Assembly (NCBI GenBank): GCA_005877655.1
Contig: VBOC01000079.1
Location: 1 to 19,086 of the forward strand
DNA: 19,086 nt
DNA from: Ignavibacteria bacterium
Lineage (GTDB): Bacteria > Bacteroidota > Ignavibacteria > UBA10030 > SZUA-254
Reading direction: 5' to 3'
Within the stretch, counting starts at the first letter, position 1; each line of letters begins with the position of its first letter. The notes below the pieces were generated by a model. That model worked only from the letters and a program-made list of their open reading frames with translations, ran no database searches and was not told the DNA's origin. Shown in pieces: positions 8,501-15,107 of the stretch. The translations under genes were made by a program, and so were the position numbers.

Positions 8501-10385
8501 CAGCGGCCTGGGAAGCTTGAGCTACCGGATTGAGAACAATCCCGATCCTCTCCGGGTAGGGGATACCCTCCTTGCTCAATCGGGAGCGTACACCTTAAGA
8601 GGGAACGTCTACAGTGTCGATTATCCGGTGACGCTCCGGGAATACGAGACCTTTGCCGATCTCTCCGGCCCGTTGGAGCTCCAGTTCCTCGTGTACGAAT
8701 CCGGCAACCAGAATGGGCCCTTCCACCAAATTCTACGGAAGACGATCGCAAGTGCCGGGCCGGGGAAAGGATTTTACTCTTCCGGCGCGATTAATCAGCC
8801 GCTGAGCAGGGGTAAATTCTATTGTCTGGCGACCGCATTTCATGGACCGGTGCAGGTTCGTTCACGGGGCGCTGCGCTTCCCCTGAAGACGAGTTTCGGG
8901 CGCATCTTCTCGGCGATCATTTATAACAGCTATCCTCCGCCCGATACGATGAATCCATTTGTGATCCTGACGAGCGGGCTCTGGTGTCAGACGGTCCACG
9001 CGGGGCCCACGGCCTCGGTCATTCTCTCTCCGGACACAGGATCGCTTGCCCCGGGTGAAAAGAATAATGTGGCGGTCGCGTTTCACGCGAATCTCCCCGT
9101 GGGGCTCTACCATATGAGTCTCTTAATTGCGAGTAACGATCCGGGACGTCCCGTCGTGTCGGTCCCGCTTGAACTGGCCGTGATGCTTCCGAATTTTCTC
9201 GTCCAGGCCGGCTGGAACATGCTCGCGCTGCGCGTAAAGGCGGGGGACTCTCGAAGGGAGATGGTGCTGCCGGGAGCAGTCTCTCCCGCTTTCTCATACG
9301 ATAGCGGATATACAAAGCATGATACGCTAAGAGGCGGGATCGGGTACTGGGTGAAATTTCCCGCGGACCAGCGAATCGATCTTGCGGGAGCCGCAATTGG
9401 GGCTGACACGATCGAAGTCCGCCGGAACTGGAACCTCATCGGCTCGATTTCCTTTCCCGCCCCCGTAAATAGCGTCTTTCCTCTTCCGAGAGTCCACATC
9501 AATTCGCCATTCCTCGGTTACTCGGATCTCCGGGGATATTTCGCGGCGGATACGCTGCAACCGGGAGCGGCGTACTGGGTCAGGACGGATGGGCCCGGGA
9601 GAATCGTCGTCTCTGCGAACGCAACGATGCCCGCAGCCGCCGCCAGGCGTGCATCCGACGGCGCAATCGCAGGATTATACAAGCCGGAAAACGCCAGAGA
9701 GCAGGGCTTCTCAACCCTCGATTTTCGCGACCCGGAGGGGAGGACCCGAACCCTCTATTTTGCAGGGGGGCAGGCGTCCGGAGATCTAACCGGACTGGAA
9801 CTGCCTCCGGCCCCGGCTGAGGTGTTCGACGTCAGGTTTCAGTCGGACCGGCTTGCCGAGCACGCCGAGGCCGGCAGTGGCAAGGCCTCGCTCTTTCCGA
9901 TCGCGATCCGGGCCCCCCGATTTCCACTCATGATCAGTTGGGATGTCCTTGAATCTGAAAGAGATGCGTCTCTGGAAATCATCACACGGGGATCGGCGAG
10001 GAAAACACTCCCGCTTCGTGCGAAAGGGCTTACGGTCATCGAGGGCGCGGATATTCCCGATCTCACGCTTCTCCTAACGCCTCGCCCGGCCGTTCCGCGG
10101 GAATTTGCTCTGCATCAGAATTTTCCCAATCCGTTTAATCCGGCCACGACGACACAATTTGATCTGCCCCGGATGGCCCGCGTTACGCTCAAGATTTACA
10201 ATCTCCTGGGCGAAGAAGCGAAGGTGCTTCTTGATAATGCACTCTACGAGGCGGGTTCCTACTTCCAGCGATTCGATGCTTCAGACCTCCCCTCCGGCGT
10301 TTATTTCTGCAGGATGTCGGCAAGGGCGGGCTCCGGAGACGATTACGCCTTTCGAAGCGTCATTAAGATGATGGTTCTTCGGTGA
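5514..10385 (+). CDS. Giant secreted BNR-repeat / ASH-domain protein with T9SS sorting domain
   Basis: This is about 1623 residues from ATG 5514, which has AAGGCGG just ahead; an in-frame TTG at 5487 is less likely because the signal peptide (MRENTRWSLVLLLIFAPVGAAYPQ) begins at the ATG. Residues about 85-500 form a sialidase/BNR-like beta-propeller with at least four Asp-box motifs: STDGGQNF (~246), STDGGSHW (~304), SSDGGDSW (~373) and SADGGDTF (~432). A related TNGGSQW is at ~135. Ig-like ASH (ASPM/SPD-2/Hydin) domains follow at about 501-602 and 863-970, each opening with a DSLDYG or DSLDFG motif, with further beta-sandwich repeats between and after them. GWNMLALRV and NWNLIGSIS mark a pair of repeats near 1240-1320. 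The last 95 residues, from NFPNPFNP, are a T9SS type A sorting domain, so the protein is exported and probably surface-anchored or released. A sialidase activity is not shown; the propeller may only bind or scaffold. Confidence 0.9.
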   Translation: MRENTRWSLVLLLIFAPVGAAYPQTQQKPATPLERLISLGADPRISRKIPIAGQKAVLPAPAISEPRAPDRPRTIYLRTRIATIYPNIPLHPDPSLTQSELSVASNPFNPDVILAGSNAVRSPGGFGSQGWYYTTNGGSQWSGGDTLPTHADLSNYRADPSVAIDLDENIFFSSISLGYISNLAVARARKGGVGWSEALVPDRSNNVDKDAIAVDLNSGSAFENTIYAGYTDFALYRSPVKISRSTDGGQNFGAPVPISDTVGSYFSQGIAMAVGPNSELYAAWSGYDAWPPPVTTRLGFNKSTDGGSHWRGGSSIRPVNDMRGFLYKGSDSIRVSSFPSMAVDRTAGVRNGWIYIAFGEQTVSGPDIFLIRSSDGGDSWSAPKKVNQDSTGRDHWLPWITVDQATGVLYVVYYDSRNFPGNDSANVYLSSSADGGDTFEDVRVSDVPFHPGPIPGLAAGYMGDYIGITAAHGIVRPCWNDNRNGIQQAYSARMVFSSAPSPPTISVSPDSLDYGDVFVGYQASMHLAVRNISFPESLRVTDIRSDSSIFTPSISSFALAAGGAKRVDVDLYSGTPGLKRSILTVSSNDSSHPAVTKILRANVVYPPSVSVTPDSLALTLHLGDSAAVPFAIHNTGLGPAKFALESYSYGDTQAAVQYTIPLRLVDSMGSDRTISFGVHPRATYGIDPALGEYEAPPPPPPFAFEARFLDIPGRSEIGGGLYLDLRSSIGPAKIDTYHVHIQAFDLYPVTLSWPADLAKDVGSMRLIDVNGGSEVNVDMLTSTSTVVADPHISDLFIISDRSNSWLGFAPDSGSVAAGADLDDFAVVRNTLSHGGEFFSNIGLKTNDPVLPWIRIPFRLRLIGVPKVALDRDSLDFGNTFVGLSDTLILRISDHGTDSLHIRSIYSEDAAFTALGPSSFSLFINRYRDVGVRFTPAHEGPYAGVLHIVCDDPSDSIIAVPLHGNGTRRPIIQLATDSVFIQARQSDSSVGLLRISNSGLGSLSYRIENNPDPLRVGDTLLAQSGAYTLRGNVYSVDYPVTLREYETFADLSGPLELQFLVYESGNQNGPFHQILRKTIASAGPGKGFYSSGAINQPLSRGKFYCLATAFHGPVQVRSRGAALPLKTSFGRIFSAIIYNSYPPPDTMNPFVILTSGLWCQTVHAGPTASVILSPDTGSLAPGEKNNVAVAFHANLPVGLYHMSLLIASNDPGRPVVSVPLELAVMLPNFLVQAGWNMLALRVKAGDSRREMVLPGAVSPAFSYDSGYTKHDTLRGGIGYWVKFPADQRIDLAGAAIGADTIEVRRNWNLIGSISFPAPVNSVFPLPRVHINSPFLGYSDLRGYFAADTLQPGAAYWVRTDGPGRIVVSANATMPAAAARRASDGAIAGLYKPENAREQGFSTLDFRDPEGRTRTLYFAGGQASGDLTGLELPPAPAEVFDVRFQSDRLAEHAEAGSGKASLFPIAIRAPRFPLMISWDVLESERDASLEIITRGSARKTLPLRAKGLTVIEGADIPDLTLLLTPRPAVPREFALHQNFPNPFNPATTTQFDLPRMARVTLKIYNLLGEEAKVLLDNALYEAGSYFQRFDASDLPSGVYFCRMSARAGSGDDYAFRSVIKMMVLR

Positions 10386-10415
10386 GACATTCTCCGGTGA
10401 GATTCGCGCCTCAAC

Positions 10416-10446
10416 TTGACAACAGGGGGGAAAAATGATATATTTG
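10416..10446 (+). promoter_or_regulatory. Promoter of the S24 repressor gene
   Basis: TTGACA (10416-10421) and TATATT (10439-10444) are separated by 17 nt, a near-perfect sigma-70 promoter. The same bases give TTG-20-TATATTTG, an exact match to the Bacteroidota -33/-7 consensus TTG and TAnnTTTG. The expected start is near 10452, inside the palindrome that follows, leaving a leader of about 60 nt before the ATG at 10513. Confidence 0.7.
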
Positions 10447-10451
10447 CGGTG

Positions 10452-10467
10452 GCGACAAATATGTCGC
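10452..10467 (+). promoter_or_regulatory. Palindromic operator at the repressor promoter
   Basis: GCGACAAATATGTCGC has perfect 6-bp inverted arms (GCGACA and TGTCGC) around AATA, lying at the expected transcription start. A second inverted pair overlaps it: ATATTTG (10440-10446, the -10 region) and CAAATAT (10456-10462). Further GACA half-sites follow at about 10471 and 10483. This placement suggests that the adjacent S24 repressor represses its own gene. Confidence 0.6.
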
Positions 10468-10512
10468 TATGACAACACACATTGACAAAACTGACGTGAC
10501 CCCGGGGGTTCT

Positions 10513-11199
10513 ATGAGAACGACCTTAGCAGACCGGATCCGCGCAGCCCGCGAACACCGGGAACTCGACCAGCAGACTCTTTCCACCAAGATCGACGTCG
10601 CGGCGCGCACGCTCCAGAGGTGGGAGAAGGGAGAACAGGTGCCCGACAGCAACTACCTCATGCGTCTTGCCAAACAGACCGGTGTGCGGCCTGAATGGCT
10701 TCTCACCGGCGAAGGAGACATGTACCAGGCGTTTCCGGCCGGCCGGGACCGCTCGGTGGTATCCACGTCGTCCCCCGGCAACATCAGCCCTCTTCACCGG
10801 GAGAAATCCCTGAGGAGGGTCACGCTCGTTGACATTCCTGTACTCTCTTCGGTGCCGGCGGGGAAAGCCGCAATTCAGTTTCATCCGGAACATGCCGAAC
10901 GCTATGTCACCGTCGATAATGTAAAGGATCGCAGCGCTTTCGCGCTCGTTGTGAAGGGGCACAGCATGTCGCCCAGGATTGAGGATGGAGATATCGTGGT
11001 CGTAAGCCCACAGCAGGAGGTCCACACCGGCGATATCTGCGTCGTCCGGGTCAACGATGAGGATGTCCTGAAGAAGGTTAAAATCGATGATCAGCATGTG
11101 CATTTGATCCCGCTCAATTCCAGTTTTGAGCCGATGACCGTCCGGAAGCGCGATGTAACGCTGATCTGGAAGGTTGTAAAGGTTATCAAAAACCTCTGA
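10513..11199 (+). CDS. XRE-HTH / S24 peptidase repressor (LexA/CI-like)
   Basis: This is a 228-residue cytoplasmic transcription factor. Residues 5-65 form an XRE-type helix-turn-helix (LADRIRAAREHRELDQQTL, then TLQRWEKGEQVP and EWLLTGEG). A linker rich in Ser and Pro follows, and residues 105-228 are an S24 self-cleaving domain. Visible catalytic features are the Ala116-Gly117 cleavage site in VPAGKA, the nucleophile Ser151 in GHSMSP, and the general base Lys187 in DVLKKV. All are present, so RecA-assisted or similar self-cleavage looks possible. XRE plus S24 is the layout of phage CI-type and stress repressors; LexA itself uses a winged-helix domain. The ribosome site is weak (GGGGG). The gene has a strong promoter with a palindromic operator. 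No phage structural genes are nearby, so a host stress or element-derived regulator is equally possible. Confidence 0.9.
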   Translation: MRTTLADRIRAAREHRELDQQTLSTKIDVAARTLQRWEKGEQVPDSNYLMRLAKQTGVRPEWLLTGEGDMYQAFPAGRDRSVVSTSSPGNISPLHREKSLRRVTLVDIPVLSSVPAGKAAIQFHPEHAERYVTVDNVKDRSAFALVVKGHSMSPRIEDGDIVVVSPQQEVHTGDICVVRVNDEDVLKKVKIDDQHVHLIPLNSSFEPMTVRKRDVTLIWKVVKVIKNL

Positions 11200-11391
11200 G
11201 AATGCCCTCATCCGGCCGGGCTTGAACTCACCCGGACCCTCTCCGGTCACCGCTTCAAATGCGGGGCGCTAGGCGTGATGGAAGCGACAACCGGTGACAG
11301 TCATCACATTCTTCGTTCTCCTTTCTCTTATATTCGAGTTAGATTCATCATAGTTCAGGTTTAGTGGCGTCATGGAGATGAGAGGGGAGAG
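11200..11391. other. Intergenic region before the HTH-receiver gene
   Basis: CCGGG/CCCGG arms at about 11217-11236 could form a weak hairpin after the repressor gene, but no T run follows. GCGACAA at about 11284 repeats the left half of the repressor operator, followed by GTGACA, so this could be a second, weaker repressor site. TATATTCG at 11329-11336 is one base from the Bacteroidota -7 box, but no matching -33 element was seen. Confidence 0.3.
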
Positions 11392-12054
11392 ATGGTAGAA
11401 TATCGATCGAATCTGAACGGATTGAAGTCCTCAACGGTGTATCGAAAGCCGCTCAACGTCGGCCTCGTCGCCAAAATCTGCAGGGTGAGCAAGAAAACCG
11501 TCCTCAACTGGATTTACCGCGACGCAATCAAGGCGTTCACAACCTACGGCGGACACTATCGGGTGTGGCCTGCGGACCTGAAAAAGTTTCTCATCTCATC
11601 CGGCATGGATGTGCCGTTCAATTTTGTGGATGACCGGCAGACGACATTCCTCATCGTGGATGACGACCTCCCCTATACCGTCCTGATGAAGGAGGCGATC
11701 TGCTCCCATTTTGACAATGCCAATGTCATCACCACCGACGACGGGTACGAAGCGCTGCTCCTGATGGGAGAGCGCAGACCTCAGGTTGTTCTTCTCGACT
11801 TGAAAATGCCCAAGGTGGATGGATTCGAGGTTCTGGAGCTCTTGAGGTCCCGCAAGAAAGACAACAAGCTGAAGGTCATCGTGATGTCTGCATACCTCGA
11901 CGATGAAACCCGGGAGCGTCTCCGCACCACGGTCGCGGATGACATCTGGGAAAAGGGAAAAAGCATCGACGAGATTCTCCGCTCGCTTTCCGAAATGCTG
12001 AATCCCAAGGGTAACGGCAGGGTGAGAAATCACTCGCTGTCACCCGCGTTCTAG
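11392..12054 (+). CDS. DNA-binding protein with C-terminal response-regulator receiver domain
   Basis: This is 220 residues, with a strong ribosome site (GAGGGGAGAG) ahead of the ATG. Residues about 19-70 are a MerR/excisionase-type helix-turn-helix (VAKICRVSKKTVLNWI, then GGHYRVWPADLKKFL). Residues about 84-203 are a receiver domain: acidic pocket Asp90/Asp91, phosphoacceptor Asp136 in LLDLKMP, Ser166 in VMSAY, and a Lys at 188 in WEKGK in place of the usual KP. The pocket is intact, so phosphorylation should be possible. Most DNA-binding response regulators place the receiver first, so this order is reversed. It is probably a transcription factor whose binding is tuned by phosphorylation. 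The DHp-domain protein begins 24 nt downstream and is the natural partner candidate. There is no signal peptide, so it is cytoplasmic. Confidence 0.85.
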   Translation: MVEYRSNLNGLKSSTVYRKPLNVGLVAKICRVSKKTVLNWIYRDAIKAFTTYGGHYRVWPADLKKFLISSGMDVPFNFVDDRQTTFLIVDDDLPYTVLMKEAICSHFDNANVITTDDGYEALLLMGERRPQVVLLDLKMPKVDGFEVLELLRSRKKDNKLKVIVMSAYLDDETRERLRTTVADDIWEKGKSIDEILRSLSEMLNPKGNGRVRNHSLSPAF

Positions 12055-12078
12055 CAACCTATCCCCGCACATCTCACT

Positions 12079-12771
12079 ATGGAAACAATGCGTGTTCTCG
12101 CCATCGGCACGTCGCCGAAGTTTAAGGCGCTCCTCGAAGCGGCACCCGTGGCGAGCGAAGCCACAAAATTTGAAGTAACGGCCCTGGCGCCCCGCACAAA
12201 GCGCGCGGCACTCGAAGCGGCGGGCAAAACCGTCGAAGCGATCGTGTTCGGCGAACATGTCCCCTCCCCGACCGTGGTTCGGTTCTCGCGCGTGTTCCGC
12301 TCACGAGGGATCACGGCCCCGATTGTGGTCCTCACGTGGGAGACCGGAAACGGCGTCCCCGAAAACTACCGGCGTGCCGGCGTCGACGATATGCTCAACG
12401 TGGCGGAGGTGAATTCACCCCTCTTTTCGTGGGCGTTCATGAGCGCAGTGAGATTCTCCGAGACCGAAAATAAGCTGCGGGAGTTCAACTCGCTTCGAAG
12501 CAGGCTGAAGGATGCCAACGAAATCCTCGCGATGATCGCGCACGAAATCAATAACCCCCTCATTGTGATCCGTCTCGCTCTCTTTCATCTTGAGAATCCC
12601 GAGATGACCAAGAGCAGGCGAATTGCCCTGTTCCGGATGCTGTCGGAAAATGTCGACAGAGCGGACACGCAGGTCGAGCAACTTCGGCAGGTGCGGCGTA
12701 TTCTCGGCGACGGATCGGCCGCCTTCTTCGATCGGGCGACCATGTCCCCCCAGGAACAGAAAGCCGTTTAA
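12079..12771 (+). CDS. Pseudo-receiver plus histidine-kinase DHp protein lacking ATPase domain
   Basis: This is 230 residues. Residues about 4-125 have a receiver-like alternating pattern (VLAIGTSP, EAIVFGEH, APIVVLTW, AGVDDML), but the phosphoacceptor Asp position reads Gly58, so it is probably not phosphorylated there. A short helical linker (about 125-150) leads to a HisKA-type H-box, MIAHEINNPL, with His155 and the adjacent Glu156. A second helix follows (about 177-207), completing a two-helix DHp unit. The protein then ends; there are no N, G1, F or G2 boxes, and no such domain follows in another frame. It cannot bind ATP as a kinase by itself and may act as a phosphotransfer or phosphatase partner for the receiver protein 24 nt upstream. 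The start is uncertain: ATG 12079 has no ribosome site, and ATG 12088 has a GGA close by. Confidence 0.8.
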   Translation: METMRVLAIGTSPKFKALLEAAPVASEATKFEVTALAPRTKRAALEAAGKTVEAIVFGEHVPSPTVVRFSRVFRSRGITAPIVVLTWETGNGVPENYRRAGVDDMLNVAEVNSPLFSWAFMSAVRFSETENKLREFNSLRSRLKDANEILAMIAHEINNPLIVIRLALFHLENPEMTKSRRIALFRMLSENVDRADTQVEQLRQVRRILGDGSAAFFDRATMSPQEQKAV

Positions 12772-12806
12772 GCACTTCCCGGAGTATTTTCCATCTTTTT
12801 TAAACG

Positions 12807-12839
12807 GAATCGCAGGGCTCCGAACCTACGACGCGATTC
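12807..12839. repeat. Inverted repeat between convergent genes
   Basis: GAATCGC (12807-12813) and GCGATTC (12833-12839) are perfect 7-bp arms around a 19-nt loop. They lie between the converging stops at 12771 and 12853, and CTACG/CGTAG arms overlap the right half. A T run (CTTTTTT, about 12795-12801) lies upstream on the plus strand. It may be part of a shared terminator, but the T run is on the wrong side for a standard plus-strand terminator. Confidence 0.3.
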
Positions 12840-12852
12840 GACTCTGCCGTAG

Positions 12853-15030
12853 CTAGAGCGTAAACAGATAAGCCGCTTTGGCGATCACGGTCGTCCTGGC
12901 AAGATCGATCTTCCCCGACGTATCAAACGACTGGTTTACAACGATGTACAGGTCGCTTCCTATCCGCGGTATCCAGTGAATGCGAAAGTTCGTGTTTATC
13001 TCTTCGTCTTCGTTATTCCACTGCGCAAGCAAAGAAGAGTTCAAGAGCGATGAAAACCCATAATTGATTGTCGCTCCGGCTTCGTTCGATGCAAAATTCG
13101 TCACCGGGAGCTCCACTTCGTTTCTGGTGTAGTCGAGAGTCAAAGAAAAGCGCCCACCCCACCTGAATTGAGGTTGAAAGATATAGGTCCGGCGGTTGCC
13201 GTTGTAAAACCCTCCCCACCGGTAGAGCGAAAAGAACGAGGCATTCCGGCTGTCATTCGTCGCAAATTGAAATTCCCATCTCGTCCACCAATAGGTGGAA
13301 GGAGGAATCCGGGTTCGAAAAAATTCTATACTGTCCTGAGGCGCATCGGCCATGCGTTGGATATTCCACTCGAAGAATTCTCCCGAGTTTGTCTGAAACC
13401 CCAAAACGCGTCCCTCATAGTTCAGGCTCTGGATCGCTCGGTTCGTCCCGACGTAATAATCCACGTCTATGGGCATGAATTCCACGTACTGCATTCCGAT
13501 TCCCTGCGGTCGTGGACGGACACGGAAGGTGTAAGAGTACTTCACAAAATCGCCCCTGTCCTGGAAGCCAACCTGTGGATCGAAGTTGCGCTGCACGACC
13601 CGGATCCCGATGAAGTGATTGATGAAGTCGTTTGGGAAATCGGCGTAGAGTCTGTAGGCAAGATTGTTCGTTGTCGCGCCGGGGTTCTCGGTTCCGGCGA
13701 TCCCTGCCCCGATGATCAGCGTATTGGTGCCGAAATCGTCGGATCGGACCCAAGCTCCGTCAAAGCCAAGGAGACGATTGTAGCTCACAGATGATTGCTT
13801 GTTCGTGGCGATGAACCCGAGGTATGATTGCTGGAGGAGGTCTCGCTTCACTCTCGCAACAGTATAGTTCGTCATTGGCTCCCCCGCGCTCTCCGCCGTC
13901 TCCATCGAGAGCACCCCGAGATTGTATTGTCCCGCTTTCCCAACCACCCTTGCTCCTCCAAGTATCGGTAGAATCTCTCCACGCTCGTTCAAGCCAATTC
14001 TGCGGCTGTAGAATGGAATGGGAGAATCGCCGAACTGGAAATCAAAAATACCGGCCCCTTCGAGAAAGAACTCTCTCTTCTCCGGATAGAAGAGAGGAAA
14101 TCTCGTCAGATTAATGCGAACACGGTCGGCCTCGACTTGAGCGAAGTCGGTGTTGGTCGTGACATCGAGGGTGAGAGTGGATGTCAGGCCATATTTGACG
14201 TCCAGGCCCATTTTTGTCTGAGTCAATCGTGCATCACCGAAGGGCGGATATTGCCGTTCTACTCCGCCGAGCACATAGGGCTTGACCTCGACCTGATTGC
14301 CCCGATGGATGTTCTCCAGTCCGGCCAGGATCCCTGCCTGTGAGAGTTTCTCGATGGTGAAGTTACGCGAGTATCCCTGCCAGAGATCCTGCTCGCGCTT
14401 TCGCCGGATGTTACGCTCGAAGTTGATTCCCCACACTTGTTTTGGATCGTCCGCAAACCGAAGGGTAGAAAACGGGATCTCGATAACGGCAAACCAGCCC
14501 TCCGCAGTGATCATGACTTGGACGTCCCAAAGCCCATTCCAGTCGGAGTTCACTCCCTGGCCTTCGTCTGTGACGAGCGCGTCATAGCGGGCGCCGTTCG
14601 GATTAACGATGAACAGGAAGCCGTTACGCCTATCCCGATAGGTATCGAAGATAATCTTGAAGTTATCCTCCACGTCAGTGTTAAAATCGCGCCGCATTTC
14701 ATTTGCCACGATTCCCTGCGGCATGCCGTCGAAGCACCAGACCCCCACGTAGATCGCGCGGTCGTCATAGGCGATCCGCACCTGCGTGCTCTCCGTCGCG
14801 GGCGCGCCTTCGCGGAGCTCCCGCTGGGTAAAGTGTGTGATAGGGGTTGCCAGATTCCATCGGGGATCCGTGAAGATGCTGTCCAGCTTCGGAGGCCTCT
14901 CGATTCTCGCTGCAACAACGACGGCGGAGTCGAGCACTCCGTGGGCGTACGATTGGAAAGAAGAAGACAGGATAACCAGGAAGGGGATGTAGATCCTGTA
15001 CCAATTTGGCGTCCTAGACAGTAAGTGCAT
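12853..15030 (-). CDS. DUF5916 outer-membrane protein with CBM9-like N-terminal domain
   Basis: This is 725 residues. A signal peptide spans about residues 1-29 (hydrophobic core IYIPFLVILSSSF, likely cut near YAHG). Residues about 45-235 resemble the carbohydrate-binding family 9-like domain that begins DUF5916 proteins (LDSIFTDPRWNLATPI, then AYDDRAIYVGVWCFD, then IPFSTLRFAD). The rest (about 240-725) is rich in alternating aromatic and polar strands (FYPEKREFFLEGAGIFDF, FYSRRIGL) and ends in an aromatic residue close to the C-terminus (AYLFTL), fitting a beta-barrel. The family is widespread in Bacteroidota and related phyla; no substrate is established. No good ribosome site precedes the ATG, and the frame stays open upstream, so the start is the least certain part. 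It lies 77 nt after the DUF1259 gene and may be the last gene of the minus-strand run. Confidence 0.85.
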   Translation of the reverse strand: MHLLSRTPNWYRIYIPFLVILSSSFQSYAHGVLDSAVVVAARIERPPKLDSIFTDPRWNLATPITHFTQRELREGAPATESTQVRIAYDDRAIYVGVWCFDGMPQGIVANEMRRDFNTDVEDNFKIIFDTYRDRRNGFLFIVNPNGARYDALVTDEGQGVNSDWNGLWDVQVMITAEGWFAVIEIPFSTLRFADDPKQVWGINFERNIRRKREQDLWQGYSRNFTIEKLSQAGILAGLENIHRGNQVEVKPYVLGGVERQYPPFGDARLTQTKMGLDVKYGLTSTLTLDVTTNTDFAQVEADRVRINLTRFPLFYPEKREFFLEGAGIFDFQFGDSPIPFYSRRIGLNERGEILPILGGARVVGKAGQYNLGVLSMETAESAGEPMTNYTVARVKRDLLQQSYLGFIATNKQSSVSYNRLLGFDGAWVRSDDFGTNTLIIGAGIAGTENPGATTNNLAYRLYADFPNDFINHFIGIRVVQRNFDPQVGFQDRGDFVKYSYTFRVRPRPQGIGMQYVEFMPIDVDYYVGTNRAIQSLNYEGRVLGFQTNSGEFFEWNIQRMADAPQDSIEFFRTRIPPSTYWWTRWEFQFATNDSRNASFFSLYRWGGFYNGNRRTYIFQPQFRWGGRFSLTLDYTRNEVELPVTNFASNEAGATINYGFSSLLNSSLLAQWNNEDEEINTNFRIHWIPRIGSDLYIVVNQSFDTSGKIDLARTTVIAKAAYLFTL

Positions 15031-15107
15031 GATGGGATGCGTCGATGTTGAAGTGCCGGTCGAGCTGCGGAGGTCGAGACGAAAAGGGCGGCGAGGAACA
15101 GGAGTGA

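Noticed and set aside
11205..11275. tRNA-like pieces on the minus strand (CCGC-loop-GCGG and GTTCAAG)
   Set aside because: The T-loop would be ten bases long, there is no matching acceptor stem or D arm, and no CCA context, so it does not fold as a tRNA.
10513..12771. Prophage remnant suggested by the CI-like repressor
   Set aside because: No integrase, terminase, structural gene, tRNA target or attachment repeats were seen nearby.
13168..13794. 208-codon plus-strand ORF inside the DUF5916 gene
   Set aside because: It lies antisense to a long gene with recognisable family motifs; such shadow frames are expected in GC-rich DNA.
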